From NCBI GenBank assembly GCA_019614645.1, contig JABWDB010000013.1, positions 6,587,501 through 6,651,500 of the forward strand: a stretch of DNA of 64,000 bases, in the 5' to 3' direction. The translations under genes and the position numbers were made by a program. Below are positions 53,466-63,351 of this stretch, one piece after another. The notes under the pieces are model-generated. The model saw only the letters and a list, made by a program, of their open reading frames with translations. It was not told the DNA's origin and searched no databases. How positions within the stretch are numbered: position 1 is the first letter of the stretch; each line of letters begins with the position of its first letter. Origin of the DNA: Stratiolaelaps scimitus. Its lineage: Eukaryota; Arthropoda; Arachnida; Mesostigmata; Laelapidae.

Positions 53466-56400
53466 ATATATCTGTGTGTGTGTTCATCTTGTATATATAT
53501 ATATATATTTATATATACGCGACAGGCTAGCGGTCACTGCGCCAACCGATATTGGAATTGCAACACACCCGTTGTGTTTCATCCAGACTTTCGTCTGTGG
53601 TCATCGTTACGGCATTACCTCGTCGGGCAGCCCTCTACGGTTGCAGATCGGATGAACTCACCGAAGAAGTACAAGCAGCTCTCTCGTTGTTCATCCGTGT
53701 GTAGACTCAGTGTCACGGATGGTCCCACAGCCAGCTTAGGCTGACTTGCGTAGGTAGGCACCTAACAGACAGGAGTGACCTAAGGCAAGGCCCTGAGCTG
53801 GAGCCTGCTCAATAGCTAGGGGTCAGTGTTGACGCTGCTGCTGCTGCTTTTGCAGCCGTAAACGGAACCAACAAACAGCACACAACCCTTCCAGGGCACT
53901 GGATGGAAGGATGCCGCTTCTGCTTCGTCCTCTTGCGCCTCTGCAAAGTTGGTTGACGAGCAACCCAAACCAGCGAACCCGTGCGTAATCGGCGGGCTGT
54001 CGGGCGCACCCGGAAGGAGGACTCTGCTGTGAACACGCCAAGGGTGGCCCGTCACGTGAGACAAGAGCACACCGTTTCCAGCGTATTCACAGCAGAGTCC
54101 GAGGGTTCTTATTGACACGGACCGCGTGACAATGAATACACACTACAGCTACTACACACTGCGCACGATATACTTTGCGCGCGAATGTCTTAAATCGATT
54201 TCGTCGATTCTATCCGTTAGCGAAAGCGACAGCGGTAAGATACGAGAAAGAGAGAAAGAAGGACAGTTGCGCCACAAGGACAGCATCGGAGGAGAGCGGA
54301 ACTAAGTATTCTTCATCGCAACGGAAACGATTACGCAATCGTTGATTGCGTGAGGCGTATCCAGCCTGAGTTAAGTAACACTCTGTAGCGCGTGCGTGAG
54401 TTTATTTGTGGCAATGTGCCACAATCGACTCATACGACTACCTAACGCGTTGTACTACATTGTGCACAATATCGATGATGGCTAGAGTCAGTGGGGAATT
54501 CGTTTGTATTTGTTAGCTAAAAATGAATTGTATATTTTTGCGTATTCGACGCAGCAAAAATGAGGGGAGCAAAGGTGGCAAGCTATAAGAATATCTGTAT
54601 ATGTCAAACCATAAATCTCGTCTCCCAGATGGAGAACTTTCTGCTGTGCGGCGGCAGTCGTCATGTACAGGTTTATGTCATACACTAACCTACACTCGGC
54701 CGACTCTAGTCCTCTCCTCACCACAGACATTGAATGATCATGTTGATTAATAATATAAACAGGAACAAGCATGTTATTCGACTACCTTTGATAGTGAACA
54801 CAGATAATATATTCCATGAGAGAGAAGATAGCACTATCATTTCTCTAAATTAGAGAGAGGGAGCGAGAGAGAGAGAGGGGACACATTAATGATGCTCAAA
54901 GAGTAGTAACCGTGCTAAATAGGGCGTGCTAATGTCTCCGATGCATCATGGATAACCCTATCATCTCCTACCTGTGAGCAGGTGCCTCACTATAATGGAT
55001 TAATATTATTTATACATATTTATATATATTTACAAATGGACGAATAGAGCGAGAGAGCGAGAGAGAGAGAAACTCTTTGTTCTTGTCGACTCCTTTGTGG
55101 GCTCTCAGTAAACGAAGGACGTTTGCGAAGTCCCCTTCTCCAATTACGATCATAGTTATTACCATAGAAGCGACAAACTTCGCTTCGCGGATAAATGCAT
55201 TGTATCTATCATGGAACGCATCAGTGGTGCTCATAGATCAGTCATTCTATTATAATTAACTCGACAACTACGCAACCACATTTCGTCTATCATTAAGAAA
55301 ATTTGTTTTGACCGAGCTTCGCCTTCGCGTCACCGCATTGTATTACACATTTATATATATATATATATATATGAAAGTGTTTGCCTGGATAATCAACAAT
55401 ATAAAAAAAACCAAATTACATTTATATTTATATATGTCATTTACTGTTCAATTCTATTCGAACATGGGCGAAATAAGTACAGTGCCAGTAAGGCTAATTG
55501 ATTGTGTCCTGTCCAAGCGGTTGATTTCGGCTCGAAGACGTTTTTCAACTTGGGCGGCGGTGATTACAGAGGCCTGTTGCCAACTAATAAATGAAAAGTC
55601 GACCTTAGGGAAGAACTAGGTAAGCCAAGGGGGTGACAGTATGTTACTATGGTAAGACCTATTAAAACACAGATAAATCGGTTGTTTTCTCAGAAAAAAT
55701 AGGGTCAAATCTCGTCAAGCTGTGGTTGATTCGGAGAGCCGTATCAATCCTCTGACACATTCGCTCTCAGCGCTACGCACGCTAAACTTCATCAATCTGC
55801 TGTTTGTCGCAATTCTTTTGTACATTCATTCTATATTGAACCTCGACTGCTCGCCAGCGAGATACAGATATAATAAAAGAAAAAAAAAGAATTGTTGGTC
55901 GTAGCAATACAATCGTCGACGGGATACCATATTACGGGCGCATTACGCGTGTGTATTTACGCCAACTGTCATATCCCTGCTACTGTGAAAGATGAAAGCC
56001 TGCTCCCGAATTGAGCCATGAGGAACGTACAGAGTCCAGGGCGGATAGCCGTATGCACTCGCTTTGCTTGCCCTCAGCGCCAACTTTCCTTACCCGCTAT
56101 TATACCTAAAGCAGGGAGGCGGCAGCCCTTGCATGGCAGAGAGGTTTTACATTCACTGCATCGGGAATAGGCACAAAGCCAAACGCGTTGGCAGCAGCAA
56201 TGGTCGTATTGGCAGTCGAAAATGGCAGTACCAGCACCGTAGTCGGAGCCTACATTGCTCTGAATAGGGTAAGCCTACCGACCGAGCCCCTAGCCAAAGC
56301 TATAATCAAGGGGCGACGACGACGACGACAAGGGCGACTCGTGGGGCGGCTATGTGATACGGCAAGCGTGATTGCAGCCGGATGCATTAGTTGCTGTAGT

Positions 56401-59400
56401 ACTTACGCAGCGCCAGGACGGCTTGTCCTTCCCACTCTTTGCAAGCTCACTCTCACTCTGGCATCAGCGAGAACACCCTAAGCTCGTTTCATGGTTTGGA
56501 CCAGCCAGAAAGAGGCAGTTTGCCACGCGGCTCCCTTGCTTGAATCCCCCCACGTTGCTAGCATCCAGTTGAATCCCCACTCATGTTGCAATCGGAAGAC
56601 TCTCTTTAGGAAAATGACCACGATTCCGCTTGGGTATATATATATATATATATTACAAGGCGACTAACGCTACGGAAGTTGTCGTCGACTGGTTGACATA
56701 TAAGTGTCTGCAGTTCGTTATAAACACCGTCTGTTGCGGCCCGTTTTGGTTGGACGCACTCCTCGTTCGTGCCACAGCGTTCTTTGCCATGCAAATGTCG
56801 TCCTCCGTCAAAACCGTATACAGTACTGCAAGAGATGTCAGTATGATACGAATGACACTGGTTTTGATATTGGAGGACGCAGGCAGAAATGACGAGAGTT
56901 TTCGTTAGTTAGATCGACCCGTTCGTCAAGTCCGTTCATAGATTTTAGTTGCGCCTTGCGACGTTTGTCTACAGTTTGCTTATGACCGCCGTGTAGGTTA
57001 GTGAACGGCGCGGATGGCAACAGCCAAAGACTTCGACAAATCTTTCCTATTTGCGCGAATGAGTCTCCCATCAGAGCCACTTAGAGATAAGTTGCATGAT
57101 AAGCGCAATAAAGGGATATGCATGCCATGAAAGGCAGAGGCCGGCGAGGGCAAGAGAGAAACCTCAGGCAGACGACTTCGTTTTTTTCCCTGTAGTACGC
57201 TTCGATAGTAACGGCTATAGCTCGTCTCGTCCCGTCGACGTCTTCGCGTCGTCCCGCCGAGGATGAGGACATACGAGGATAATGGGTGATAACAATGACG
57301 CACATACATCGGAAAGCCGTGCCACAGACGGCCTCCGGCCACTCAGTACAAACATAAGGTTGTGAGCAGCGGATTGCCTGTCCCGCTGTTAGGATGGTTG
57401 TTCATTGCTTGGAAACGTTGCTTGCTCGCTGCATTGTTCGGATCACTATTGAGATCGGCTGCTAACGAAAACGAGAACCGACGGTAGCGACGGTCCCACG
57501 GCCTTCCCGAAGCTGCAAGGAGCCTAGGAATGAGGGATGTCAGGAGGACTCTCTGGTCCGCCAAGGCTCTTCGGTGCCTTCACAGCCGTAATAGTACTAG
57601 TCAGACATGGCTACCCGTGCACAGAGTCATGTACACACACGCACGCACGCTCGCTCGCTCGCGAGATACACGGTGCAATTGCCTGACGGAAGGGACAATT
57701 ACGTCGCAATCCATCATGGCCAAGGTCCGCAACCCTAACCCTCCTCTCTCGTACCCGCCAGCCGAATAGCTCCTGCGACTTCTTCTGCTGCCCCCGCTGC
57801 TGCTGCTATTTCTACAACGTTCATAGGTAGATTTCTTTCGTCTGTGTATGCTTCGGTGTCATTGGTTCATCGTGTGTTGAAAGAGAGAACAAGCGAACGA
57901 CGACCAAAGGGGTGCCGCAGCCGCGGCAGCCGCGGCAGCCGCCGCCGCCGCCACGTCAGCCTGCGTCTGTGGCGGCGTGTTATTGGAGCCAATCTGCCTG
58001 CGACCGTGGTGACGGCGAGGGCAAACGAAGCCAGCCCGACGGCTAGGGGACGGGCATACGGGGATGCCACTGGGGTACTGCATGGCTGTCCTGGACGCTC
58101 CCTACTAGCCAGCGCATGGCACGCTGAATGGATATATTGGATCTACGTATTCGGACAGCGGTGACAGACTAGCGAAGCGAGTCGCTGGGCAGATGGGCAG
58201 GTAGGGGCGGTCAACTGACCGGTACGACACTCGGATCGCGCGGAGCTTCCAGAGATTGATGTAGTGGCTGCTTCGCCGCCGTTACTGCCCTATTAGAACT
58301 ATGCCTTGGCTACGATAGGCGTAACCAGTGAGTGACCACTGCGATCCACCGTGGCCGGCGCCGATTCGCCGTCCGTCTTTCCGTGGGAAGCAAGCGAACG
58401 AGCTCGAGGCCATCGAAACGAACGCACATCGATACAATACTAACAAAGATCTCAGCTGTGTCTACAAGACAACAAACGCAAGCACTTCGCCAATTGACGG
58501 CATATCAATTGGTTTGTTGTCCCTGTTTCGTCTCTGCTTTCACCGGCGGAGGACGTATCATTGAGGTAGAATATTAGGTAAATTACATGAGTAGCTGTTG
58601 CAGTAATAGTAGTAGCATCGATGGTGGTACCTGAAGGGCCACAACCGGGGCCTGTCACATGGGGGAACAGCTCAGAGAAAGAGAGAGAGAGAGTCAGCAG
58701 TTCAAAAATGTTTTTTAAATATTGTACAAATACGAACCAACATTACATGGGCAGAGAAAGAGAAGACAGCGTGCTTGTTTCAAATGCAGAATATGTGCTG
58801 GGTATACTAGCAAGGGAAGAGGTGTCGGAGGGGATATTAAGGGAACATTTGTCGAACGCAAGAAGCCGGGACGATGCCAGTTTGTTAATTATCTGGCCTC
58901 GGCACACCACTTGTTGTTGTTGGTAATTGAGGCCACACACGGCTGACGTCGGCCATAGTCGTAGGAGACACGTCGTCAAACTCCTCCAAAACAGCGAAAG
59001 AGTGAAGGATTGGGGGGGGGTAGTGTTATCGAATGCCACTTGCCCCATGCCACTTCATTCTCCCCTTGGCTGCTTGCTATACGGGTCGAGTTGTCGTCCT
59101 CTGTTGGCGTCACCAGAGGGCGGGGGTTCCATCCCCAACCCATGAGGCTAGGATACTGGCTTTTTTGGGCTTCGCCTTTGCCGCGGCGTACGCCTCGCTA
59201 CCACTCCGACTGGTCTCGTCAACCGCTTACCCGTTTTCAGCATCGTAGCTGCTGCTGCTGCTGCTACTGCGAGCCCTTTGTCGCAACGCAGTTCTTATGT
59301 GCTGTGCGTAATTGAAAACAGCGCTGGCCCTCCGTCCCACTCTTCCTGTCTCTCCCTGCTACTCTCTCCCGCCGCTCTTCAGGTCCCCAGCAACAAGAAG

Positions 59401-60046
59401 AGAGAATAAGTTCCCTTCTTGGAGCTTAACTGGGGACTGAGCTCGTTGAGAATGCTACCGCCAAGCAGCATGCCCTCGTATCGCATAGCCTTGTCGCATT
59501 GTTCCTATGCGCCGTCTAGCTGAAAGAGCGGAACACGTACGTCGTGTAGCCTGCCCACTTATGGATTCTGCACTGCAGTGAAATCATCGCAGTGAAAATT
59601 CCAAGATTTTATGGTATGTTTGAAGTGGTCGAAGAAGATTTTTGAGCGACATACGAGCATGGACTGCAAGTTGGAAGTTGAGTATGAACCAAATATGAAT
59701 ACGACGCACTTGTCTGCGGATCGTAAATACGTTAGGCTACCGATAATATGCAAACATTTACAAAGTCCTATTTCGGTCCATTCCGGAATCTCCTTAAAGT
59801 TGCACAAAAGCTATGTTGACCATGCGCACTATATATGTATATATATATATATATCGATTTGCGAAGTTGGAGATTGGGCCTTCCGCTAACCTTGTGAGCA
59901 GATGAGGATGATGTGACGCGGGGTTGTCGTGTTCCGAGAATCGCGGAAGAGTGCCTCCAAGAAGCGCTATTCGAAACGCCACGAGTCCTGCCAACTTTAG
60001 TACGAGAAAAAAACCAATGAGAGTTAGGATGGCTATATAGAGTTCG
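23464..60046 (-). CDS. Tmtc1: TMTC1-like ER protein O-mannosyltransferase (TPR), 10 exons, 5' end missing
   Basis: Joined exons on the minus strand, 5' to 3': 60046-59891, 49567-48794, 48633-48520, 43854-43705, 43514-43303, 36009-35874, 26192-26045, 24375-24106, 23814-23737, 23622-23464. All join in phase with GT donors and AG acceptors and give 731 residues plus TGA. Residues 1-310 are the DUF1736 membrane part (SEHDNPAS near 37, LTYGYL at 54, PASNLL at 200, then [13 protein letters not shown]). Residues 311-715 are a TPR array (HYNYANLQRDLGR, SAHNNLGTVL, RNNYATFLHHQG, AHINLGVIRH). Known of the family: TMTC1-4 are ER GT-C-type enzymes that O-mannosylate cadherins, with the TPRs in the lumen. 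The order LTYGYL, HYNYANL, SAHNNLGT, NNYATFL follows TMTC1 better than TMTC2-4. The first membrane segments and the start codon are absent, so this is a partial model. Orthology to TMTC1 is inferred from motif memory, not from a search. Confidence 0.9.
23737..23814 (-). CDS. Tmtc1: Tmtc1 exon: TPR 9
   Basis: 78 bp, 26 codons. The acceptor is TTTGCAG/TGT; the donor is TACAG/GTGAGC. It encodes CYMEAIKIQPDLAHAHINLG and VIRHLQ, equivalent to the NPDQAQAWMNMGGIQHIKG region near the TMTC1 C-terminus. Confidence 0.93.
24106..24375 (-). CDS. Tmtc1: Tmtc1 exon: TPRs 7-8
   Basis: 270 bp, 90 codons, phase 0 on both sides. The acceptor is GTTACAG/TCA; the donor is CCGAG/GTGAGC. It encodes SQMLLSQGD, SERILLEALKQS, DGLRQMALLYSYTNRSADAA, WIRKAIQLCP and PLYADYGDILKDLSHLNRSAE. 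Confidence 0.93.
24376..26044 (-). other. Tmtc1: Tmtc1 intron, 1.7 kb
   Basis: Contains a GC-rich middle (24.9-25.45 kb) and a (TA)n tract at 25537-25581. No exon or element was recognised. Confidence 0.75.
25537..25581. repeat. (TA)n microsatellite
   Basis: Two TA runs with a short AGATA spacer. Confidence 0.8.
26045..26192 (-). CDS. Tmtc1: Tmtc1 exon: TPR 6
   Basis: 148 bp, residues 514-563. The acceptor is TTTTGCAG/G; the donor TTAC/GTGAGT is strong. It encodes ALSLNAEDVSVMDQLAVLYV, then AERFREAEELFAQILEKYPQ and RDSRLHY. It ends in phase 0, as does every exon after it. Confidence 0.92.
27958..28112 (+). mobile_element. tRNA-derived SINE, family A copy 1
   Basis: The head is GGTGGCTTGGATGGCTAAG (A box) with an 8-bp stem CTCTGGCT/AGCCAGAG and a GCAGGTTCGAGCCCCGC T-arm (B box near 28019). 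The tail is CTTAAGCATT..., TGCAGCTCCTTTAATAAACC, AATAAA and a short ATTTACC repeat. The 3' end recurs at 36330-36452. The stem and both boxes are good enough that it might be mistaken for a tRNA gene, but the acceptor stem does not pair and the conserved 3' extension marks a SINE. Confidence 0.75.
28731..28750. repeat. (GA)n microsatellite
   Basis: About 10 GA units, followed by a C8 run. Confidence 0.75.
33895..34439 (+). pseudogene. Non-LTR retrotransposon endonuclease remnant (R1/jockey type)
   Basis: A broken APE-type endonuclease domain. Pieces in order: ILNRCREAHHVLE (33919-33957), GNGFAWIDVDEVTV (about 34100-34141), GYFSPNMSM (34150-34176), then in the next frame GDFNAAS, GSRTTSKPGKVLQEW and NDG...TFSSTYL up to the stop. 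The pieces lie in three different frames with at least one internal stop, so it is dead. GDFNA followed by W/I-GSR-T...G..L.EW is the catalytic core pattern of R1, LOA and jockey endonucleases, and NRCREA is typical of the R1 group's endonuclease start. No reverse transcriptase follows, so this is an isolated fragment inside a TMTC intron, in the opposite orientation to the host gene. Confidence 0.8.
35874..36009 (-). CDS. Tmtc1: Tmtc1 exon: TPR 5
   Basis: 136 bp, residues 469-513 plus two bases. It sits alone between two long introns. The acceptor is CATTACAG/GT, completing a glycine codon; the donor is CGAAG/GTGAAT. It encodes LREASRQYLEAVAIEP, NTVAMVNAAETMKKL and DQEAEDLYRR, matching the TMTC1 repeat with VAMVNLG and AEEWYKRAL. 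Confidence 0.9.
36330..36452 (+). mobile_element. tRNA-derived SINE, family A copy 2
   Basis: The T-arm AGAGTTCGAATCTCT lies near 36370. Then CTTAAGCATT, TGCAGTTCCTTTAATAAATC and AATAAAGCC follow, with a TTACCTTACTTTACC tail ending at 36452. The 3' 60 bp align with family A copy 1. The 5' limit is approximate because the head is diverged. Confidence 0.65.
36755..36923 (-). mobile_element. tRNA-derived SINE, family B copy 3
   Basis: The minus strand starts TCGAGCCCGTTGGCGTC and runs through GTGCCCTGCAATCAGGGGAG, ACACATGG and B box GGGCTCGACC. The body follows with GCATTTTAGGGGTCCGTC, TTATGAAGCAATGCCGAAAG and CAGTT, and it ends near AGTCAGCCC. It aligns with copy 1 along head and body. Confidence 0.75.
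43303..43514 (-). CDS. Tmtc1: Tmtc1 exon: TPRs 3-4
   Basis: 212 bp, residues 398-468 plus one base. The acceptor GGGCAG/GCGG is preferred because the next downstream AG options give a stop or the wrong phase. It encodes RGQVEVARGLLERSLALD, AEAASSLAELEGQRG, NEAEKLHRRAIEL and RNNYATFLHHQ. The donor is CAAG/GTAAGA. Confidence 0.92.
43705..43854 (-). CDS. Tmtc1: Tmtc1 exon: TPR 2
   Basis: 150 bp, residues 348-397. The acceptor is GGCACAG/G; the donor is TACAG/GTAGGT. It encodes LCPTHASAHNNLGTVL, AEAEKHFRKAI and HAGAHYNLAMLYR, a TPR helix pair and the first helix of the next. Phase 2 on both sides joins the neighbours exactly. Confidence 0.93.
43905..43930. repeat. 12-bp perfect inverted repeat next to an exon
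   Basis: GCCTACGAATGT and ACATTCGTAGGC, separated by two bases, 50 bp upstream (minus strand sense) of the acceptor of the exon at 43854. It could form a hairpin in the pre-mRNA close to the branch-point region. Confidence 0.6.
46106..46167. repeat. Near-perfect 24-bp inverted repeat (hairpin)
   Basis: The arms at 46106-46129 and 46144-46167 pair at 23 of 24 positions around a 14-nt loop. This is far longer than the other inverted repeats seen by eye in the window. It lies in the intron between the Tmtc1 exons at 48520 and 43854. It could be a stem-loop RNA precursor or a tiny foldback element; neither is shown. Confidence 0.7.
46697..46718. repeat. (TA)n microsatellite
   Basis: About 11 TA units. 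Confidence 0.8.
47516..47542. repeat. (GA)n microsatellite
   Basis: About 12 GA units in a GC-rich block. Confidence 0.8.
48520..48633 (-). CDS. Tmtc1: Tmtc1 exon: first TPR
   Basis: 114 bp, residues 310-347. The acceptor is CGCAG/G; the donor GA/GTAGGT overlaps an apparent in-frame TAG that is removed by splicing. It encodes MPTNCKMHYNYANLQRDLGR and then HAERHYKIAL, a full TPR equivalent to the first TPR of TMTC1. A 160-bp intron separates it from the membrane exon. Confidence 0.93.
48794..49567 (-). CDS. Tmtc1: Tmtc1 large exon: DUF1736 membrane region
   Basis: A 774-bp exon (residues 52-310) with acceptor TTTCAG/G and donor GA/GTGAGT. It starts LTYGYLAAMNAG and continues through WP..[58 protein letters not shown] and a final helix KIVLAALFLLLVMGAI before RVWMTRETLFE. 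These are the diagnostic core of TMTC proteins and place several membrane segments here. Unlike the compact vertebrate loop, about 60 residues (roughly 122-183) with an N-run, S-run and many charged residues are inserted before PASNLL. A second low-complexity stretch (HQHHSVIYQQGGGGG) lies before the last helix. The frame stays open across both, so they appear to be genuine coding inserts. Confidence 0.93.
52570..52587 (+). repeat. A18 homopolymer
   Basis: An uninterrupted A tract, the longest in the window. A retroposed sequence could end here, but no target-site duplication was seen around it. Confidence 0.6.
53417..53516. repeat. (TA)n cluster with a TG spacer
   Basis: Two TA tracts (about 45 and 28 bp) separated by CTGTGTGTGTGTTCATCTTG. 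Confidence 0.8.
54851..54879. repeat. (GA)n microsatellite
   Basis: An imperfect GA tract. Confidence 0.7.
55349..55372. repeat. (TA)n microsatellite
   Basis: About 12 TA units. Confidence 0.8.
56633..56654. repeat. (TA)n microsatellite
   Basis: About 10 TA units. Confidence 0.8.
58615..58676 (+). repeat. Diverged relative of the 1504-1639 element
   Basis: ATGGTGGTACCTGAAGGG followed by GGGGCCTGTCACATGGGGGA and ACAGCTCAG aligns over about 60 bp with the inner part of the 1504-1639 insertion. It is followed by a GA-rich tract. Ends are not defined. Confidence 0.5.
59829..59855. repeat. (TA)n microsatellite near an exon end
   Basis: A TA tract with one TGTA interruption, about 40 bp inside the intron downstream of the donor at 59890. 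Confidence 0.8.
59891..60046 (-). CDS. Tmtc1: Tmtc1 exon: membrane helix plus DNPA motif
   Basis: It codes for residues 1-51 and two bases of codon 52. A long hydrophobic stretch (LYIAILTLIGFFLVLKL) is followed by LPRFSEHDNPAS and HPHLLTR, the conserved block that opens DUF1736 in TMTCs. The donor is ACAAG/GTTAGC at 59890 and leaves phase 2, which matches the acceptor at 49567 exactly. The acceptor is less certain: CATCAG at 60047 is the in-frame AG just after an in-frame TGA, but its pyrimidine tract is poor. Alternatives at the AG ending 59997 or nearby would shorten the exon. The DNPA end is secure. Confidence 0.82.
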
Positions 60047-61489
60047 CTGATGTCGTTTCACTTGTCTAGACCATTTCTCTGTCTTCAAGTTTTAGCTTCC
60101 ATTATGTGTAAACGACGTTATTTCCATTACTTCCATTAATATTATGCCCATCTCTGTTCAGATAGCGGGCAAAACGCTAGTTAAGTAAGTTAGGTTAGGT
60201 AAGTTATAACTCAGAAATTTGACCAAGCAAAGTGTTGGTGTGGCAAACAGCGTAAGTGCCAAATAACTTCTGGATGGGCTCTCCATTCTCCGTCAATACC
60301 ACTTAGCCTGAAAGCAATGGAATCTCTCGCCTAAGCATGTACTGAGTCCACGCATTGGGCTATCATATACGATACATAGAAAAAAAAGCACTTATTCTCA
60401 TGGCGAATACGAACCGTAACTGACGACGCGACCAAGTGTTCATCGGTGGTGAAGAGATACATGAGTCGGTGGAACGGTCCACTAAACCCGGCAACGCCGC
60501 TGACACCCCCGAAATCGCTGCAAGAAACAGTACATACGGTCGTGATATCAATTTGTTATGACTTTTCGAATCCACGACTGAGAACAATCATATTACGTGC
60601 ACAACGAGCAGTGACTATAGTTATTATTATTATTACTATTGCGACATATTCACGTGTACATTTGAGTGCTGATAAAGTGACAATTGCGATGCGTGAATGT
60701 GTGCCCGCAAGGGTCTCCTATCCCTTACTACATCGCAGCGTTAATAAAGGTGGCGTTGCCCCTGGACAAGAGCTATGGGAGTTACATACTCTCTCTCTCT
60801 CTCTCTGTCTTTCGTATCGATCTCCTCTTGTAAATTGGATATGTTTCGAAGTTATTTAAGGAAATGCACTGTTCCCTTACTATCAGGGCCGAAGGTCCCC
60901 ATGGCAATTCGTTAAATCAGCATGGTTGCGAATCTTCCTAAAGTCGGTGTGCTCCACCGCCCCACCTGGTTTCTATCTGAACCAACTGCGAGTACACGAC
61001 ACTGTGGCAAACTAAGCCAGGCCGCCTCATTGGTACGGTTACGCCATCTGACTTCCTGTCATCACCGCAGATCCACTTCCAAAGTGGGATTTCAAAGTTT
61101 GCGATATTCGTGCTTTTCGAGGTACTATTTTGCTTATAGCGTTGATTTGTGCTTGTAATGCGGGCCTTTCTGGTTTTCTGTTGCTGCTGCTGCTGCTCAC
61201 AGGGTGTAAACCATCTGCCTGTAAACCACTTCTTTTCAGATGCTTAGCAGATGGACGGCTCGCCTAGCGGGACACTGATCCTCAATGTGGTAACAATGCG
61301 AAAGAAGGGTGGGTCTAGAATGGTGCCCATCCGTGAAGAAAGCAAGGAGAGAAAATCTCTTTTAGCCTTGGCACTTATATATACATCTGAATCGTGCTCT
61401 TTCAGGCCCTCGTTGAGCAGATCTGGACCCTGTTTATCCCTAAACCTGCCTTCCGCATCTCCCCATGACGGCTGATTGGGCAACGTCTC

Positions 61490-61740
61490 AGTATCTACAG
61501 AGCTTTGATAAATGGGCCGGTAGTGGGATACGTCCAAGGTCGCAGGTTCAAATCCTGCCGTGGCCTAAGGAAGGCGTGTTTTTTCCTTTTGATATTTCTC
61601 ATAGTAATGCCATCGGAATAGGTAAAGAGGAATGTCTGATTGGAGAGTGGCTTAGGATCAGCCTCAGACCAACCTGTGTCCCGCAGATTTCTCGCTTCCG
61701 ACATTTTGTTTCGAGCTCGTTCTTGAACCAATAAAGAATT
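61490..61740 (+). mobile_element. tRNA-related SINE-like element
   Basis: A perfect T-arm GCAGG-TTCAAAT-CCTGC (61542-61558) with B box GGTTCAAATCC lies downstream of GGGCCGGTAGTGGGA, an A-box-like stretch. The A-to-B spacing is shorter than in a real tRNA. The tail GAACCAATAAAG (61725-61736) resembles the family A tail. Read on the minus strand the T-arm translates as RQDLNLRP, a peptide commonly produced by SINE promoters. Confidence 0.5.
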
Positions 61741-63237
61741 TCCGTTCTCGACTGCTGATCACCGCATTAGGCATATTCTGTCACTTACCCATATGGCATC
61801 ACTAACGAGAAATGTCGGAGGCGAAACCCATGCCATCCCAAGGTGACTATTGGACTTGGGGCTGTATCCTGCTGCCCGACGTCGGGCCTGTTTATCCAGG
61901 TGTATCCCTAGAAATTATTGACGTTAGATTCCGTACGATCCCCCGAGATAGCGCAGTCTGGCAGCACAGCATATGGGCAGCTAGCTTTACAGCTTCTCTA
62001 TTTCTCAGACCTGCTTCTCTGATGGGTAGTTACGCCTTCCTTTATGTATCATTCTGGATGTTCATCCATCTATATTCAGTACCTCACTGAGTTCCCCTTT
62101 GGTGGCCTCCTACTCAGCATACTAATACTGATTCGCATAGCCTTGCATAATATAGAAGAAGTGTGACGATCCTAGCTGAGACAATGTTTTAAGCGGGTTA
62201 CCAGTTTGCACTTCGTTGCGAGAAGCAAGCGAATTCTGGCAAACCTGCTGCTACTCTCAAGAGATCTATCTATCCGCCTAATGGGGAGTAAATCTGGCGT
62301 TTTCTGTCTGAATGAATGGTGTTAAAGGCATTCTTGAAATTAGGATTAACAACCAGCCGTGTAGGGTCCTCCGTTCCCATGAACAGTCGGACTGCCTATA
62401 TCGTTTCTTTTGTGTCATCCTATGTATTCCCCTCCGAAGGGAAGATGGGACGTCACAACAAGCTCTTTTTATTCATTTTAGATTCCTTCTGTTCATCTAA
62501 AATACCATTCGATCGATACTACTCAATCCCGTGACGTAGCCTATGTGCGCGAGTATATGCCACTTAAATCGAGGCATTGAGTGGTAATAATTCCTTTAGC
62601 AAAATCTCAGTTTTCCCATGAACTGTTATCTGGTTTAGGATCCATTACGGAACGTTATAAACTCATACGTGGAAACGCTGGCGTCGACGACTTCCAGTTG
62701 GGTAGATTTATATAATCGGCGCTTGAGTTCAATAATGTATCACGGGATTTAGTAAGCAGTCGTTACACTATAGCATTCTTTAAGAAAACCATAACGAGCT
62801 CGCATACGAATCCTACTTTCATTCGCCGAATGTCGCAAAGTTTAGCCGAGATCATTAAATGTGGATTACGTTTTAAATCGATTCCTGAGGGACTCTACTA
62901 TGCATCTAGGATAAAAACGAATCGACTGCTCAATATGAGATATGCATAGGGTACAGAGCATCGAAAGCAACGAATTCCCTTAAAATTCTAAGACCGTTTA
63001 GGTGTGCTGTATTGTCGTGTTGTGTCGGTGTGCGTAGATGGTGAGGCTTTAAAACGGTGAATTACACAAGGCACAAAAATTAATACACAATTACGTTGAT
63101 TCAACAAAAGCCGCCGGAGCTTCTATGAACCATCTGCCGTGATGGCTGCATTACTTTTAAAACGGAATTAGGTGTGATCACACACGTAAAATAAATTTTT
63201 CGGACAAATTCTGAACCAACATTTAACGACCACGGTA

Positions 63238-63351
63238 CTGGTTTTTTGTCATTGCTTTATAAGACGGACCCATTTTAAATGCAAATGTACAACGGTGAAG
63301 ATCGAACCCGTGCTTGTAACATGCACAGAAACGCACCTTGTCACCGGGCTC
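63238..63351 (-). mobile_element. tRNA-derived SINE, family B copy 4
   Basis: The minus strand has GAGCCCGGTGACAAGGTGC, B box GGGTTCGATC (63300-63309), CTTCACCGTTGTACATTTGC, GGGTCCGTCTTATAAAGCAA and a decayed end near 63240. The B box and body agree almost base for base with copy 1 between GCACGGGTTCG and GGGTCCGT. Confidence 0.72.

Larger units (their letters stand above)
49568..59890 (-). other. Tmtc1: Tmtc1 intron, 10.3 kb
   Basis: The joined exons are in phase across it (AG|G, arginine). It contains several (TA)n and (GA)n tracts, the A18 run at 52570, and the 58615 repeat. Open frames up to 203 codons (49687-50298 plus) have no recognisable domain. Confidence 0.7.

Noticed and set aside
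61500..61565. Functional tRNA gene
   Set aside because: The T-arm is perfect, but the A-to-B spacing is too short and no acceptor stem forms.
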